A DNA stretch of 64,000 nucleotides. Origin: Trinickia terrae (lineage in GTDB: Bacteria > Pseudomonadota > Gammaproteobacteria > Burkholderiales > Burkholderiaceae). Where the stretch lies: positions 1 through 64,000 of the forward strand of contig NZ_SWJE01000007.1 in the NCBI RefSeq assembly GCF_005144415.1. Direction: 5' to 3'. The first letter of the stretch is position 1, and each line of letters opens with the position of its first letter. Of this stretch, positions 18,952 through 27,227 are shown one piece after another. The notes beneath the pieces were generated by a model. It saw nothing but the letters and a program-made list of their open reading frames with translations. It searched no databases and was not told the DNA's origin. A program made the translations under genes and the position numbers.

Positions 18952-19347
18952 TCAAGCGTTCGTATTCGCGGCGGCGGCAGCAGCTGTAGGCGGGACCTTC
19001 AACGGCCTTCCCACACGCGCTTCGATCTTTCCGTAGCGCCAGAGGTTGTATTCGCCCACCGGGGTGGTCCGATACAGGTTGCAAACGGCCACGGCGGCAT
19101 CGAGGTCGGCAACATCCGCCATGATGTAAAAGGTCCACGGCGCGCCATCCGACTGCCCGACGGTCAGGCGATCGTCATCCATGATGCCGATCACGCGAAC
19201 CGTCTCCATGGTGTGTACCGCATCGAGCATCTTTGCGTATGCCTGCCAGACTTCTCCGGTTTGATCCCTAGGCAGATCGAAAAAATTCTGCGTCACGCCG
19301 CAGCAAAAAAGCACACGCAAAGGAAGATTGCGAGTATCCGCCGTCAT
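18952..19347 (-). CDS. iacB: IacB-like protein of auxin catabolism
   Basis: 131-aa cytoplasmic protein with a ferredoxin-like alpha/beta pattern: LRVLFCCGVTQNFFDLPRDQ at the start, ETVRVIGIMDDDRLTVGQSD, then WTFYIMADVADLDAAVAVCN and GEYNLWRYGKIEARVGRPL. This fits the small conserved IacB protein found after iacA in indole-3-acetate loci; its reaction is not established. It lies 42 nt downstream of iacA on the same strand, so co-transcription is very likely. The C-terminus is an alanine-rich tail. Confidence 0.75.
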   Translation of the reverse strand: MTADTRNLPLRVLFCCGVTQNFFDLPRDQTGEVWQAYAKMLDAVHTMETVRVIGIMDDDRLTVGQSDGAPWTFYIMADVADLDAAVAVCNLYRTTPVGEYNLWRYGKIEARVGRPLKVPPTAAAAAANTNA

Positions 19348-19389
19348 ATCCGCTCCAAATGTAGTGGTCGAAATTCGATTCGAGTGAGC

Positions 19390-20601
19390 TTACAGGTATC
19401 CGGGAATCGGAGGAACGCCCACGAACACGGCGCCGGCGCCGTCGTAGTTTCCATGACCGAGGAAAGCATGCTGGGTGACGACCATGGAATCGCGAACCAG
19501 GCGCTGCAATGGATGCGTGCGATAAATCGCCATTGTCCCGGCAAGCCGATACGCGCGAGTGACGACATCGGCCCCCTGGTGGGCAACCTGCGTCGCAGAC
19601 AAACGCAGCAGGCTGATTTGCTCGGGCGTCACCTCGTCGCCCGCCAGGATCGACTCCCATACGCTTTCGGTCGAGTCGTAAAAGAACGCGCGAGCGGATC
19701 GCAGTTGGGCTTCCGCCTTCGCAAGCTCGATGCGGTAATACGCCCGGTCCGCAAGCTGAGGCGCACCGGTGGTGGTCTTCCGGCCGCCCGACATGTTGTT
19801 CGCGACGTCGAGCGCGGCACGCGCGACGCCGAGATTCACGACCGCAAGCACCTGTGACGCGTATGCCATCGTGGGGTAACGATAGAGAGGCTCATCGATC
19901 GTGGGGGTTCCACCGCGTACGAAGGTCCACGCCTCGTCGACGAATTTGCTGTCGACACGCAGGTCGTGGCTGCCGGTGCCCTGCATCCCGACGACATCCC
20001 AGTTCTCCACGATTTCAACCTCGGACGGTGCAAAAACCGCCGTCCGTGGCTTGCCGGCATGGCTCCCCTCCTTGGCAACGCCAATCCCCACGCCAAGCCA
20101 ATCCGCGCCCTTGCATCCGCTCGCGAACTTCCAAGTGCCATCGACGATGAAACCGCCTTCCGCCTGCTGCGCCGGCTGCATCGGGAACAACCCTCCGGCG
20201 AAAGCCTGGTCGGGTCCGTCCGCATAGATGATGGCCTGCGTTTCGACCGGCAACGCGGCCAGATAGATGTTTGCCGAGCCGAAGCTGGCCACCCACGCGG
20301 CGGATCCATCGGCAACGGCGATTCTTTCGATCATCGACAGAAACTTCGCCGGAGGAAGCGCATCGCCGCCAAAGCGCTTCGGCGTTGCCGCGCGGTAGAT
20401 GCCTGCTTGTTTCAGCTTTGCGATCATGTCGCGAGGCACGTGGGAGATTTGCTCGAACTCTTCTCTTCGCGTGGCGATCTCTACAATCACGTGATCCAAC
20501 GCTGTTATCACGCGATCCAACGCTGTTGCATCACGGTCAACCTCACCGGTTTGCAAACATGGGGCGTTGGTGGATTGAATGACGGTTGCCGCGTCGGACA
20601 T
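19390..20601 (-). CDS. iacA: Indole-3-acetate monooxygenase (acyl-CoA dehydrogenase fold)
   Basis: 403-aa group-D-type flavin monooxygenase that starts IAA breakdown by hydroxylating the indole ring, using reduced flavin from a separate reductase (IacG at 31.8 kb). Fold markers in order: FEQISHVPRDMIAKLKQAGI, RFGGDALPPAKFLSMIERIA, DGSAAWVASFGSANIYLAALP, GGLFPMQPAQQAEGGFIVDG, and the C-terminal helical bundle to MVVTQHAFLGHGNYDGAGAV. A 21-nt tandem repeat lies within the gene near residues 25-38. It is transcribed divergently from the sensor kinase. The iac identification rests on the whole gene set. Confidence 0.85.
   Translation of the reverse strand: MSDAATVIQSTNAPCLQTGEVDRDATALDRVITALDHVIVEIATRREEFEQISHVPRDMIAKLKQAGIYRAATPKRFGGDALPPAKFLSMIERIAVADGSAAWVASFGSANIYLAALPVETQAIIYADGPDQAFAGGLFPMQPAQQAEGGFIVDGTWKFASGCKGADWLGVGIGVAKEGSHAGKPRTAVFAPSEVEIVENWDVVGMQGTGSHDLRVDSKFVDEAWTFVRGGTPTIDEPLYRYPTMAYASQVLAVVNLGVARAALDVANNMSGGRKTTTGAPQLADRAYYRIELAKAEAQLRSARAFFYDSTESVWESILAGDEVTPEQISLLRLSATQVAHQGADVVTRAYRLAGTMAIYRTHPLQRLVRDSMVVTQHAFLGHGNYDGAGAVFVGVPPIPGYL
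20486..20527. repeat. 21-nt tandem duplication inside iacA
   Basis: ATCACGTGATCCAACGCTGTT (20486-20506) is followed by a near-identical copy (20507-20527, one substitution). On the coding strand this duplicates seven residues, giving ALDRVITALDHVIV in the N-terminal helix of IacA. The duplication is in frame and adds about two helical turns. Confidence 0.85.
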
Positions 20602-20771
20602 GGTATGTGCTCCTCGTTACTCGATTTGTCTGTTTGTGCATGGCTATGCACTGCGATACCAGTCTAGAAAGGCAAAAGAACGCGATCAATTGGGGCGCTG
20701 CCTTCGGCATTACGTAGGTACGCCAGCGCCGCTAAAGAATTCTTTACTCACGGACGTGGCCTATAGTTGGT

Positions 20772-22298
20772 ATGTTGCGGAGAGCCCATAGCCTGACTTC
20801 ACTCCACGCCATGAATTTCCCCGCGGAAGAAGACTTCCATCGCCTTCTCGACGCACTGACGCTGTGCGTCCTTGTTCACGACGCGAAATCGAAAGCGATC
20901 GTATGGGCAAACCGTGCCGCATGTTCGGCGCTAGGGTTTTCCCTTGAGGAGCTGCTGCCTCTCAAAGCCGCGGACATGACCCGGCCCGACACGAAGTATC
21001 GGCGCGAGATTGCGGTTGCCGCCATGGACCGTGCCGAAACGGAAGGTCCGCAGGCCTACGAATGGTGCTATCGCTCGCGTACGGGTGTCGACATGTTGTC
21101 TGAAGCGATCGCGACATTCGTTCAGCTGCGGGAGCGCGCGGTCGTCATGGTCCAGTTCCGCGACATCAGCGCCGAGGAATCGATGCGGCAAAGGCTGCGC
21201 GGGTATGAAACCCGGCTCAGGGAACTGATGCATGACCTCAGCGAAGGGGTTGCATTGCTGACCCGCCAAGGCACATTCGAATACATCAGCGAATCGGGAC
21301 TACGTGTGCTGGGCCTCGAAGATCTGCCGAGCAATGGAAGCATGCAGGACTACTGTGCGCCCGCCGATCGAAACCAGCTTAGCCTGCAACTCGATCGCGC
21401 GAATTCGGAGCGTACGTCCGAACCGCAGCGTTACAAGATCGTTCGTCGCGATGGAGAGGAACGGTGGCTTCGCGTAACGTGCCGCCGCGTGAATATCGAC
21501 GGCGATCCGGACAGTCTCGTCGTCCACTTTCGCGATATCAGCGACGAAGTCGAAGTCGAAGAACTGAGACGCGTCGAAGCGCGCATGCTCGAGCACGCGG
21601 GCAGGTACAACGCGATGGGCGAAATGGCGACTGCCATCGCGCACGAGTTGAGCCAGCCTCTTGCCGCGGTGCGCAACTTCATCGAAGGCGCAATCCAGCG
21701 GTTGAATCAATCCGAAGGCATGGACTCGGTGCTCTGGGGATTGCGCAGTGCCGACCGCCAAGCAGAGCACGCAGCGTTGATACTCAAGAGCGTGCGCGAG
21801 TACATCGTCAAGCGCGAGCAGGCCACGACCCACGTCGATCTCAAGGACATCCTCGCCGACGTTTCATACTTCATAGAACTGCGGGCGGCGGAAGCAGGCG
21901 TCACCGTTCATATCAGCCAGAGCAGCGAGCCACTGCCCGTCGTGTGCGAACGCGTATTGATCGGGCAGGTGATCCTCAATCTGGCGTTCAACGCCGCGGA
22001 AGCGCTGGCGGCCGAAGGAATCGCCGGCGGGCGCGTGACGATCGAGGCAGTTCGACAGAAAGACAGCGCGGAGTTGCGCGTGATCGATAACGGGCGGGGC
22101 GTCGAGGCGGGAAGGCACGAACGCCTCTTCGACGGATTTTCGTCGTCGAAAGCGGGTGGCAACGGAATTGGCTTGTCGCTTTGCAAAAACATCATATCGA
22201 GGCACGGAGGCCGGATCTGGGCGCAAGAAGCCCGATCAGGCGGCCTGGATTGCCGATTCTCGTTACCGCTGTACCTTGGAGGAACCAGCAGCGGCTGA
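20772..22298 (+). CDS. PAS-PAS histidine kinase, FixL-like
   Basis: 508-aa sensor with no membrane segment, so probably cytoplasmic. PAS1 is at about residues 20-125 (CVLVHDAKSKAIVWANRAAC), PAS2 at about 145-260 (GVALLTRQGTFEYISESGLR). Then comes the HisKA box with the phospho-acceptor at His291 (IAHELSQPLAAVRNFIEG) and an HATPase with N box (LNLAFNAAEALA), DNGRG and GNGIGLSLCKNII. No heme-binding His-rich FixL PAS was identified. The likely partner is the FixJ-like regulator at 30955-31587. ATG 20811 is a plausible shorter start. Sensing of IAA or an indole intermediate is inference from location. Confidence 0.85.
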   Translation: MLRRAHSLTSLHAMNFPAEEDFHRLLDALTLCVLVHDAKSKAIVWANRAACSALGFSLEELLPLKAADMTRPDTKYRREIAVAAMDRAETEGPQAYEWCYRSRTGVDMLSEAIATFVQLRERAVVMVQFRDISAEESMRQRLRGYETRLRELMHDLSEGVALLTRQGTFEYISESGLRVLGLEDLPSNGSMQDYCAPADRNQLSLQLDRANSERTSEPQRYKIVRRDGEERWLRVTCRRVNIDGDPDSLVVHFRDISDEVEVEELRRVEARMLEHAGRYNAMGEMATAIAHELSQPLAAVRNFIEGAIQRLNQSEGMDSVLWGLRSADRQAEHAALILKSVREYIVKREQATTHVDLKDILADVSYFIELRAAEAGVTVHISQSSEPLPVVCERVLIGQVILNLAFNAAEALAAEGIAGGRVTIEAVRQKDSAELRVIDNGRGVEAGRHERLFDGFSSSKAGGNGIGLSLCKNIISRHGGRIWAQEARSGGLDCRFSLPLYLGGTSSG

Positions 22299-22423
22299 TT
22301 TATAGATCGCACAAATTTCTCTTATCGATTTTCATCTATTTGATTGATGAGGCCATGTTTCGTATCGTGGGGTGCCTGGATTGCAATCGCCCCCAATCGT
22401 CTGACTGAAGAAACACCCTCATC

Positions 22424-23395
22424 ATGAACGCCTCTTCTCTCAAAGTCCGCGTCGATGCCGTTCGCGACGAAGCGGTGGACATCCGCTCCTACCGTATATC
22501 GCGCGTCGACGGCCATCCGTTCGACGCGTACGAACCCGGCGCCCACATCGACGTGACGAGTCCAGCCGGGGTCACCCGCCAGTACTCTTTGTGCGGCAAT
22601 CCTGACCATGCGCACGCTCAGCTCTTTGCGGTCAAGAAGGAAAAGGAATCAAGGGGAGGCTCCCGTTCACTGCACGACGATGTCGTAGTGGGCAGCGAAC
22701 TCTGGGTCAGCGCGCCCCGCAACCTGTTTCAGCTCGCTCATGACGCGGATCGGACAATCCTGATCGCTGCTGGAATCGGCATCACGCCGCTTCTGTCGAT
22801 GGCGTATCGGCTGGCGCAGAACAACGCAAGCTTCGTGCTGCACTACTTCGCTCGCAGCCGCGACCACGCCGCCTTTACGCCATTGCTATCGGAGCCGCCG
22901 TTTGCCGGTTGCGTGCAGCTTCATTTGCAGATCGAGCGCGATGCGCTCGATGCGAAGCTCGAAGGCTGCTTGGCCGTTGCCGGCGCAGGCACGCACGTCT
23001 ATACCTGCGGCCCGGCGCCTTTCATGGACCGCGTCACGCGGATCGCAAGCCGCTTCGTGCCCGAAGACGCCATCCATCTCGAGCGCTTCGGCGCCCCAGT
23101 CGAATCCGCGCCGAGCGCAGATGCATGCGAAACCTTCGAGGTGCGGCTTTCGCAATCCGGCCAGCACGTAACCGTCGAAAAAGGACAAAGCATCGTCGAT
23201 GCGCTCGCCGCGATCGGTGTCGAGATCGAAACGTCCTGCGGTGAAGGCGTTTGCGGGACCTGCATGGTCGACGTCGTGGAAGGAACGCCGGATCATCGGG
23301 ATCACTGCCTGAGCAAAGCCGAACGCGCGAGCAACGCGGTCATCTGCTGCTGTGTATCGCGTTCGCGCACGCCGGTGCTGGTACTGGATCTTTGA
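22424..23395 (+). CDS. iacF: Ferredoxin reductase of the IacCD dioxygenase
   Basis: 323-aa electron-transfer protein of the class IA reductase type. It has an N-terminal FMN/FAD-binding beta-barrel (RQYSLCGNPDHAHAQLFAVK), an NAD-binding domain (TILIAAGIGITPLLSMAYRL and HVYTCGPAPFMDRV), and a C-terminal plant-type [2Fe-2S] domain with ligands in SCGEGVCGTCMVDVVEG and the later VICCCVS. It passes electrons from NADH to the Rieske oxygenase IacCD. It stands alone between the sensor kinase and the LysR gene, on the plus strand. Confidence 0.87.
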   Translation: MNASSLKVRVDAVRDEAVDIRSYRISRVDGHPFDAYEPGAHIDVTSPAGVTRQYSLCGNPDHAHAQLFAVKKEKESRGGSRSLHDDVVVGSELWVSAPRNLFQLAHDADRTILIAAGIGITPLLSMAYRLAQNNASFVLHYFARSRDHAAFTPLLSEPPFAGCVQLHLQIERDALDAKLEGCLAVAGAGTHVYTCGPAPFMDRVTRIASRFVPEDAIHLERFGAPVESAPSADACETFEVRLSQSGQHVTVEKGQSIVDALAAIGVEIETSCGEGVCGTCMVDVVEGTPDHRDHCLSKAERASNAVICCCVSRSRTPVLVLDL

Positions 23396-23440
23396 CATCG
23401 ACAGACATGCCGCAGGCCCCGGCTCGGCGCGGGGGCCTGC

Positions 23441-24364
23441 TCACTTCATCTGATCGAATCGTCCGACGATGCCGGCGAGCAGCTCGCGCATCCAGACAAT
23501 GCCGTCCTCCTTGTGGAAGTGCTCGTGCCAATGCATCGTGACAGGTGCAGGCGGCAGCTTTACCGGGAGGTCATAGATGCGGAAGGCGCCCGCGCGATTG
23601 AGAATATTCGCAAGCCGCCGCGGCAACGTCGCGTATAGATCCGTCACCGTGAGAATGCTGGGCAAGGCGACGAAATGCGGCACTTCCAATGCAATGTCGC
23701 GGCCGACGCCCTGCGCGCGCAGCGCGTCGTCGAGCGCGTGATGGCTGTGCTCCTGCGACTGCACCTTGATGTGCGAAGCCTTCAGGAAATCGTCGAGGCC
23801 CAGTTTTTCGCCGGGCGGCAGATCGGCTCGCCACCGCGTCATGCACACATAGTCTTCCTCGAACAGAAGACAATGCTTGGTCGAGGCTAGAAGCTCGGGG
23901 TGATTGCCAATCGCGAAGTCGAGGCGGCTGGAACGCAGCGCGTCCTCGATGGCCTCGACTGGCATGGGCCGAACACTCAGACGAATGCGCGGCGCCTGCT
24001 CATGCAGCGCCGCGCAAATAGCGGGCAAGTACGCCATTTCCCCTGCATCGGACAACGACAGCCGGAACGTGCGCGTGCTCACCGCGGGCTCGAACGATTC
24101 AGCGTACCGAAGCGCCTCGCGCACCGTATCGAGCGCCCGCCCCACGATCTCCGCCAGCTCCAGGGCGACCGGCGTCGGCTGCATGCCTGAACGCGTACGA
24201 ACAAACAGCGGATCGTCGAACAGAGCCCGCAGGCGGCCCAGCGCATAGCTGACTGCCGGCTGCGATAGCGCAAGCCTTTCCCCCGCGCGCGTCAGGCTCC
24301 GCTCCTCCACGATGGCATGAAAGACCCGCAGCAGATTGAGATCAATGTTATCGAGCGACGTCAT
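23441..24364 (-). CDS. LysR-family regulator of the iac cluster
   Basis: 307-aa LTTR: N-terminal winged HTH (DLNLLRVFHAIVEERSLTRA, then LSQPAVSYALGRLRALFDDP) and a type 2 periplasmic-binding-protein effector domain (FRLSLSDAGEMAYLPAICAA). This NodD/NahR-like N-terminus is typical of regulators of aromatic catabolism. It is divergent from iacC, with an inverted repeat TTGAC-N8-GTCAA at 24415-24432 in the gap. Start 24364 (MTSLDNIDLN) is chosen over an in-frame start at 24403 because LTTRs of this group begin close to the HTH. Confidence 0.87.
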   Translation of the reverse strand: MTSLDNIDLNLLRVFHAIVEERSLTRAGERLALSQPAVSYALGRLRALFDDPLFVRTRSGMQPTPVALELAEIVGRALDTVREALRYAESFEPAVSTRTFRLSLSDAGEMAYLPAICAALHEQAPRIRLSVRPMPVEAIEDALRSSRLDFAIGNHPELLASTKHCLLFEEDYVCMTRWRADLPPGEKLGLDDFLKASHIKVQSQEHSHHALDDALRAQGVGRDIALEVPHFVALPSILTVTDLYATLPRRLANILNRAGAFRIYDLPVKLPPAPVTMHWHEHFHKEDGIVWMRELLAGIVGRFDQMK

Positions 24365-24414
24365 CTGCCTTCTCTTATTTGCGGGGTTTATCGACATAGG
24401 CATTTTAGATGGAT

Positions 24415-24432
24415 TTGACTGATTTAGGTCAA
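24415..24432. promoter_or_regulatory. Candidate LysR operator between LysR gene and iacC
   Basis: A perfect inverted repeat TTGAC-TGATTTAG-GTCAA lies in the 138-nt divergent intergenic region, 51 nt upstream of the LysR start and 70 nt upstream of iacC. Such dyads in the gap between a LysR gene and its target are the usual LTTR recognition sites. Confidence 0.5.
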
Positions 24433-24502
24433 GGCCGCGAGACTGTCGTCACGTACTTAGTCCTCAACGCCATACCCATCACGCCCCACCTTCGAGATTC
24501 AG

Positions 24503-25786
24503 ATGAGCGATATTTCCTACCAGCCTATCGACACGAGTGCGCTGCATACGCGCGCGGAGGCCGACCGCATCGCGCCCTCGCTTTACTACGACCCGGCGTT
24601 GTTCGAAGCCGAGCTCGAACACATCTTCTACAAGACGTGGATCTGGGTCGCCCACGAAAGCGAATTGCCCAAGCCCGGTGATTTCGTCACGACGACCATC
24701 GGCCGACAGCCGGTGATCGTGGTTCGCGACAAGACAGGAACGGTGAACGTGCTGCAAAACCGTTGCCGCCATCGCGGCGCGAGCGTGTGCGAAGAGCACA
24801 AAGGCAACGCCAAGGGATTCACTTGTCCCTATCACAGCTGGTCGTATGCGCTCGACGGCACGCTCCGCGCGCTGCCCTATGGAGACGGCTATGAAGGCGT
24901 GTGCGAGAAAGGCGACCTGCCGCTGAAGAAGCTGCGTGTCGGCATCTATCAAGGCCTGATCTTCGCGAGCTTCGACGAGTCGATCGAATCGCTCGACGAT
25001 TTTCTCGGCGGCGCCAAGCCGTGGATCGACCTCTTCATGAAGCAGGGCGCGGGCTATCCGGTTCGCACCAACGGCGAGCACAAGTTCAAATTCAAAGGCA
25101 ACTGGAAGATCCAGCTCGAAAACACCACCGACCTCTATCACTTCCCGGTGGTGCACAAGTCCTGGCTGAAATCCGTCGACGACGAGACGGCTCAAGTAAT
25201 CACCGGTTTCATGACCAGCGACGATGCCTTCTGCCGCTCGCTCGGCAACGGCCACAGTCTTGCCGTGCTGATGCCCGAGCTCGTCGATCTCGACCGCGAC
25301 GACGGCAAGCCGCTGCCCGAGCGTTTCGACACGCTCGCCGCCAAGCTCGCAGAGAAGCATTCGCCGGAAGACGTGCGGCGCATCGTGCGGTCGCTGATGG
25401 GCGTCGGCTTCAATCTGAACCTGTTTCCCAACCTCGCGCTGTCGATGGCGTTCTTCCGTGTGCTGCGGCCGATTTCAGCGGAAGAAACGGAAATCCGCCA
25501 CGTCGCGCTGGCGATGGACGGCGGCCCCGAGGAAGCCAACCGCGAGCGTCTTCGCATGCACGAGCATTTCCAAGGTCCGTTCGGATTCGGCAGCCCTGAC
25601 GATGCGGAAGCGTGGGAGCGGGTCCAGCGCGGTTCTCATGCCGGGCCGGACGTCCCGATTCTGGTGAATCGCGGCCTGAACCGCGAAAGCACCGCGGCTA
25701 ACGGTGAAAAAACGGCGCATGCAACCGACGAAACCGGCATGCGTGAAGCGTACAAGCAATGGCGTGCAATGATGGAGCAGGCATGA
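24503..25786 (+). CDS. iacC: Rieske aromatic-ring dioxygenase, large subunit
   Basis: 427-aa alpha subunit. The Rieske [2Fe-2S] ligands are in NRCRHRGASVCEEH and FTCPYHSWSYALDG (CxH...CxxH). The mononuclear iron site is in NTTDLYHFPVVHKS (two His after the bridging Asp). With IacD and electrons from IacF it converts the 3-hydroxy-2-oxindole-3-acetate intermediate towards catechol in characterised iac systems. The ATG at 24503 is preceded by a short purine-rich stretch. Its stop overlaps iacD (ATGA). Confidence 0.88.
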   Translation: MSDISYQPIDTSALHTRAEADRIAPSLYYDPALFEAELEHIFYKTWIWVAHESELPKPGDFVTTTIGRQPVIVVRDKTGTVNVLQNRCRHRGASVCEEHKGNAKGFTCPYHSWSYALDGTLRALPYGDGYEGVCEKGDLPLKKLRVGIYQGLIFASFDESIESLDDFLGGAKPWIDLFMKQGAGYPVRTNGEHKFKFKGNWKIQLENTTDLYHFPVVHKSWLKSVDDETAQVITGFMTSDDAFCRSLGNGHSLAVLMPELVDLDRDDGKPLPERFDTLAAKLAEKHSPEDVRRIVRSLMGVGFNLNLFPNLALSMAFFRVLRPISAEETEIRHVALAMDGGPEEANRERLRMHEHFQGPFGFGSPDDAEAWERVQRGSHAGPDVPILVNRGLNRESTAANGEKTAHATDETGMREAYKQWRAMMEQA

Positions 25787-26283
25787 TGAACGATCGCAAC
25801 GCACTCTTTTCGCAATCCACTTTCGCCCGTGCGATCGAGTTCATCTGGCAGGAAGCAGAGTTGCTCGACCGTCGCGACTATCAGGCATGGCTCGACCTGT
25901 GGGATCGCGCCGGTCACTACGTGGTGCCGATCGATCCAAATACCACCGACTACGCCGCGTCGCTGAACTACGCCTATGACGATCACGACATGCGCGAGAA
26001 GCGCGTGCAGCGCATGACGTCCGGGTTTTCGGCTTCGGCGTCCGATGCCGCGCGCACGGTTCGCACCGTGTCCCGCTTCACGCTGTCGAGCGACGCGCCG
26101 GACAGGGTGGTGGTGAAGTCGGCGCAGGTGCTGGTCGCGTACAAGCGCGGCGTGGCGACCCTCTTTGCCGCTGATCTCACGCACCAGCTCGCCTTCACGA
26201 ACGGCGAGCTGAAGCTCGTCGAAAAGGTGATCCGCCTGATCGATTCGACCGAAGCGCTGAGCGCGATCGGCTTTTTGCTCTAG
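25783..26283 (+). CDS. iacD: Rieske dioxygenase, small subunit
   Basis: 166-aa beta subunit of the NTF2-like fold (FIWQEAELLDRRDYQAWLDL, then DRAGHYVVPIDPNTTDYAAS and RVVVKSAQVLVAYKRGVATL). It forms the structural core of the alpha-beta hexamer and has no catalytic metal. The ATG overlaps the iacC stop, so stoichiometric expression is likely. Confidence 0.87.
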   Translation: MMNDRNALFSQSTFARAIEFIWQEAELLDRRDYQAWLDLWDRAGHYVVPIDPNTTDYAASLNYAYDDHDMREKRVQRMTSGFSASASDAARTVRTVSRFTLSSDAPDRVVVKSAQVLVAYKRGVATLFAADLTHQLAFTNGELKLVEKVIRLIDSTEALSAIGFLL

Positions 26284-26302
26284 ACCGCACACGCGAGGCT
26301 CC

Positions 26303-26689
26303 ATGCCAACCCTTGAAGTCTATTTGCCGAGTGGCCACGATGCGTCCGTCAAAGCGGATTTGATCGGCGGTCTCACGCGCGCAACCGTCGAAAGCATCGG
26401 AGCGCCAGCGGATTCGATCCGCATTCTATTGAGCGAACTGCCGCCTGCGAACTTCGGCATCGGCGGCAAGTCCGCCGCTAACGGAGCCTTGCCGATGCTC
26501 CCGGTGATCGTGGCAATCCTGATCGCCGGACGGACCGAGGCGCAGAAAGTCGCTTTGATCGGCGCGCTGTCCGACACGGCCTCGCAAGTGCTGGCGGTCC
26601 CCCTGCAGGCTACGCGCGTAGTGATCAAGGACATCCCCAATACCGACTTCGGCATTGGCGGCCAAACCGCCCGCGCGCTTGGCCGATAA
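26303..26689 (+). CDS. Fused two-domain 4-oxalocrotonate-tautomerase-like protein
   Basis: 128-aa protein made of two consecutive tautomerase half-units. Domain 1 begins MPTLEVYLPSGHD, so the catalytic Pro-1 of the superfamily is present after Met removal; each half ends in an FGIGG motif (residues about 50 and 117). Domain 2 starts after LPVIVAILIAGRTEAQK, with an internal proline at the matching position. Fused 4-OT members of about 130 aa act as tautomerases or dehalogenases. It is not part of the standard iacA-I set, yet it sits in the middle of the operon, 19 nt after iacD and 10 nt before the next gene. Confidence 0.75.
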   Translation: MPTLEVYLPSGHDASVKADLIGGLTRATVESIGAPADSIRILLSELPPANFGIGGKSAANGALPMLPVIVAILIAGRTEAQKVALIGALSDTASQVLAVPLQATRVVIKDIPNTDFGIGGQTARALGR

Positions 26690-26699
26690 CGAGCCCGTC

Positions 26700-27227
26700 A
26701 TGAGAGATTCCGGCACGCAATCACCCCCGCTCTCCGCGCTCGAGACACGGCTCGCCGCACTCGAAGCGGAGAATGCGATCCGCAAGACCATCGCGCGCTA
26801 TATGGCGCTATGCGACGTGCCGTGCCGCCCGCTCGCCGGCGAATCGCTCGCCGCGCTCTTTACCGGCGACGCCGTCTGGGAGGGCATCGGTCTGCAATAC
26901 GCGGAAAAATTCGGCCGCCTGCAGGGCCGTGGCCCTATTCTTGAGATGTTGCAGCGATATCTCCCGCCAACGCCTCACTTCACGACCAACGTTCATTTCG
27001 TGACGTCCGAGCATATCGAAGTGAACGGCGGCCATGCCAAAGGACGCTGGATCATGCTGCAAGCCTCCGGCTATGTCGATTCGAAGGCCGAGCTCATTGC
27101 AGCACGGCTGGAGATCGATTTCTCGCCCGCCCCCGACGGCGGCGCCTGGCTGATTCGTCATTTCCGCACCGAGCGTCTCTTCGATGCACCATGGCAAGTC
27201 AATCCTCGCAAGGACACGACCGCATGA
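26700..27227 (+). CDS. iacI: SnoaL-like (NTF2-fold) protein of auxin catabolism
   Basis: 175-aa cone-fold protein: helical start ALEAENAIRKTIARYMALCD, then AALFTGDAVWEGIGLQYAEK, a core HFTTNVHFVTSEHIEVNGGH and a late strand AWLIRHFRTERLFD. SnoaL-like proteins act as cyclases, isomerases or dehydratases. Its size and position between iacCD and iacH match IacI, an accessory protein thought to help an isomerisation step early in IAA breakdown. The ATG at 26700 avoids overlap with the preceding gene; the downstream ATGA overlap with iacH supports coupling. Confidence 0.68.
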   Translation: MRDSGTQSPPLSALETRLAALEAENAIRKTIARYMALCDVPCRPLAGESLAALFTGDAVWEGIGLQYAEKFGRLQGRGPILEMLQRYLPPTPHFTTNVHFVTSEHIEVNGGHAKGRWIMLQASGYVDSKAELIAARLEIDFSPAPDGGAWLIRHFRTERLFDAPWQVNPRKDTTA

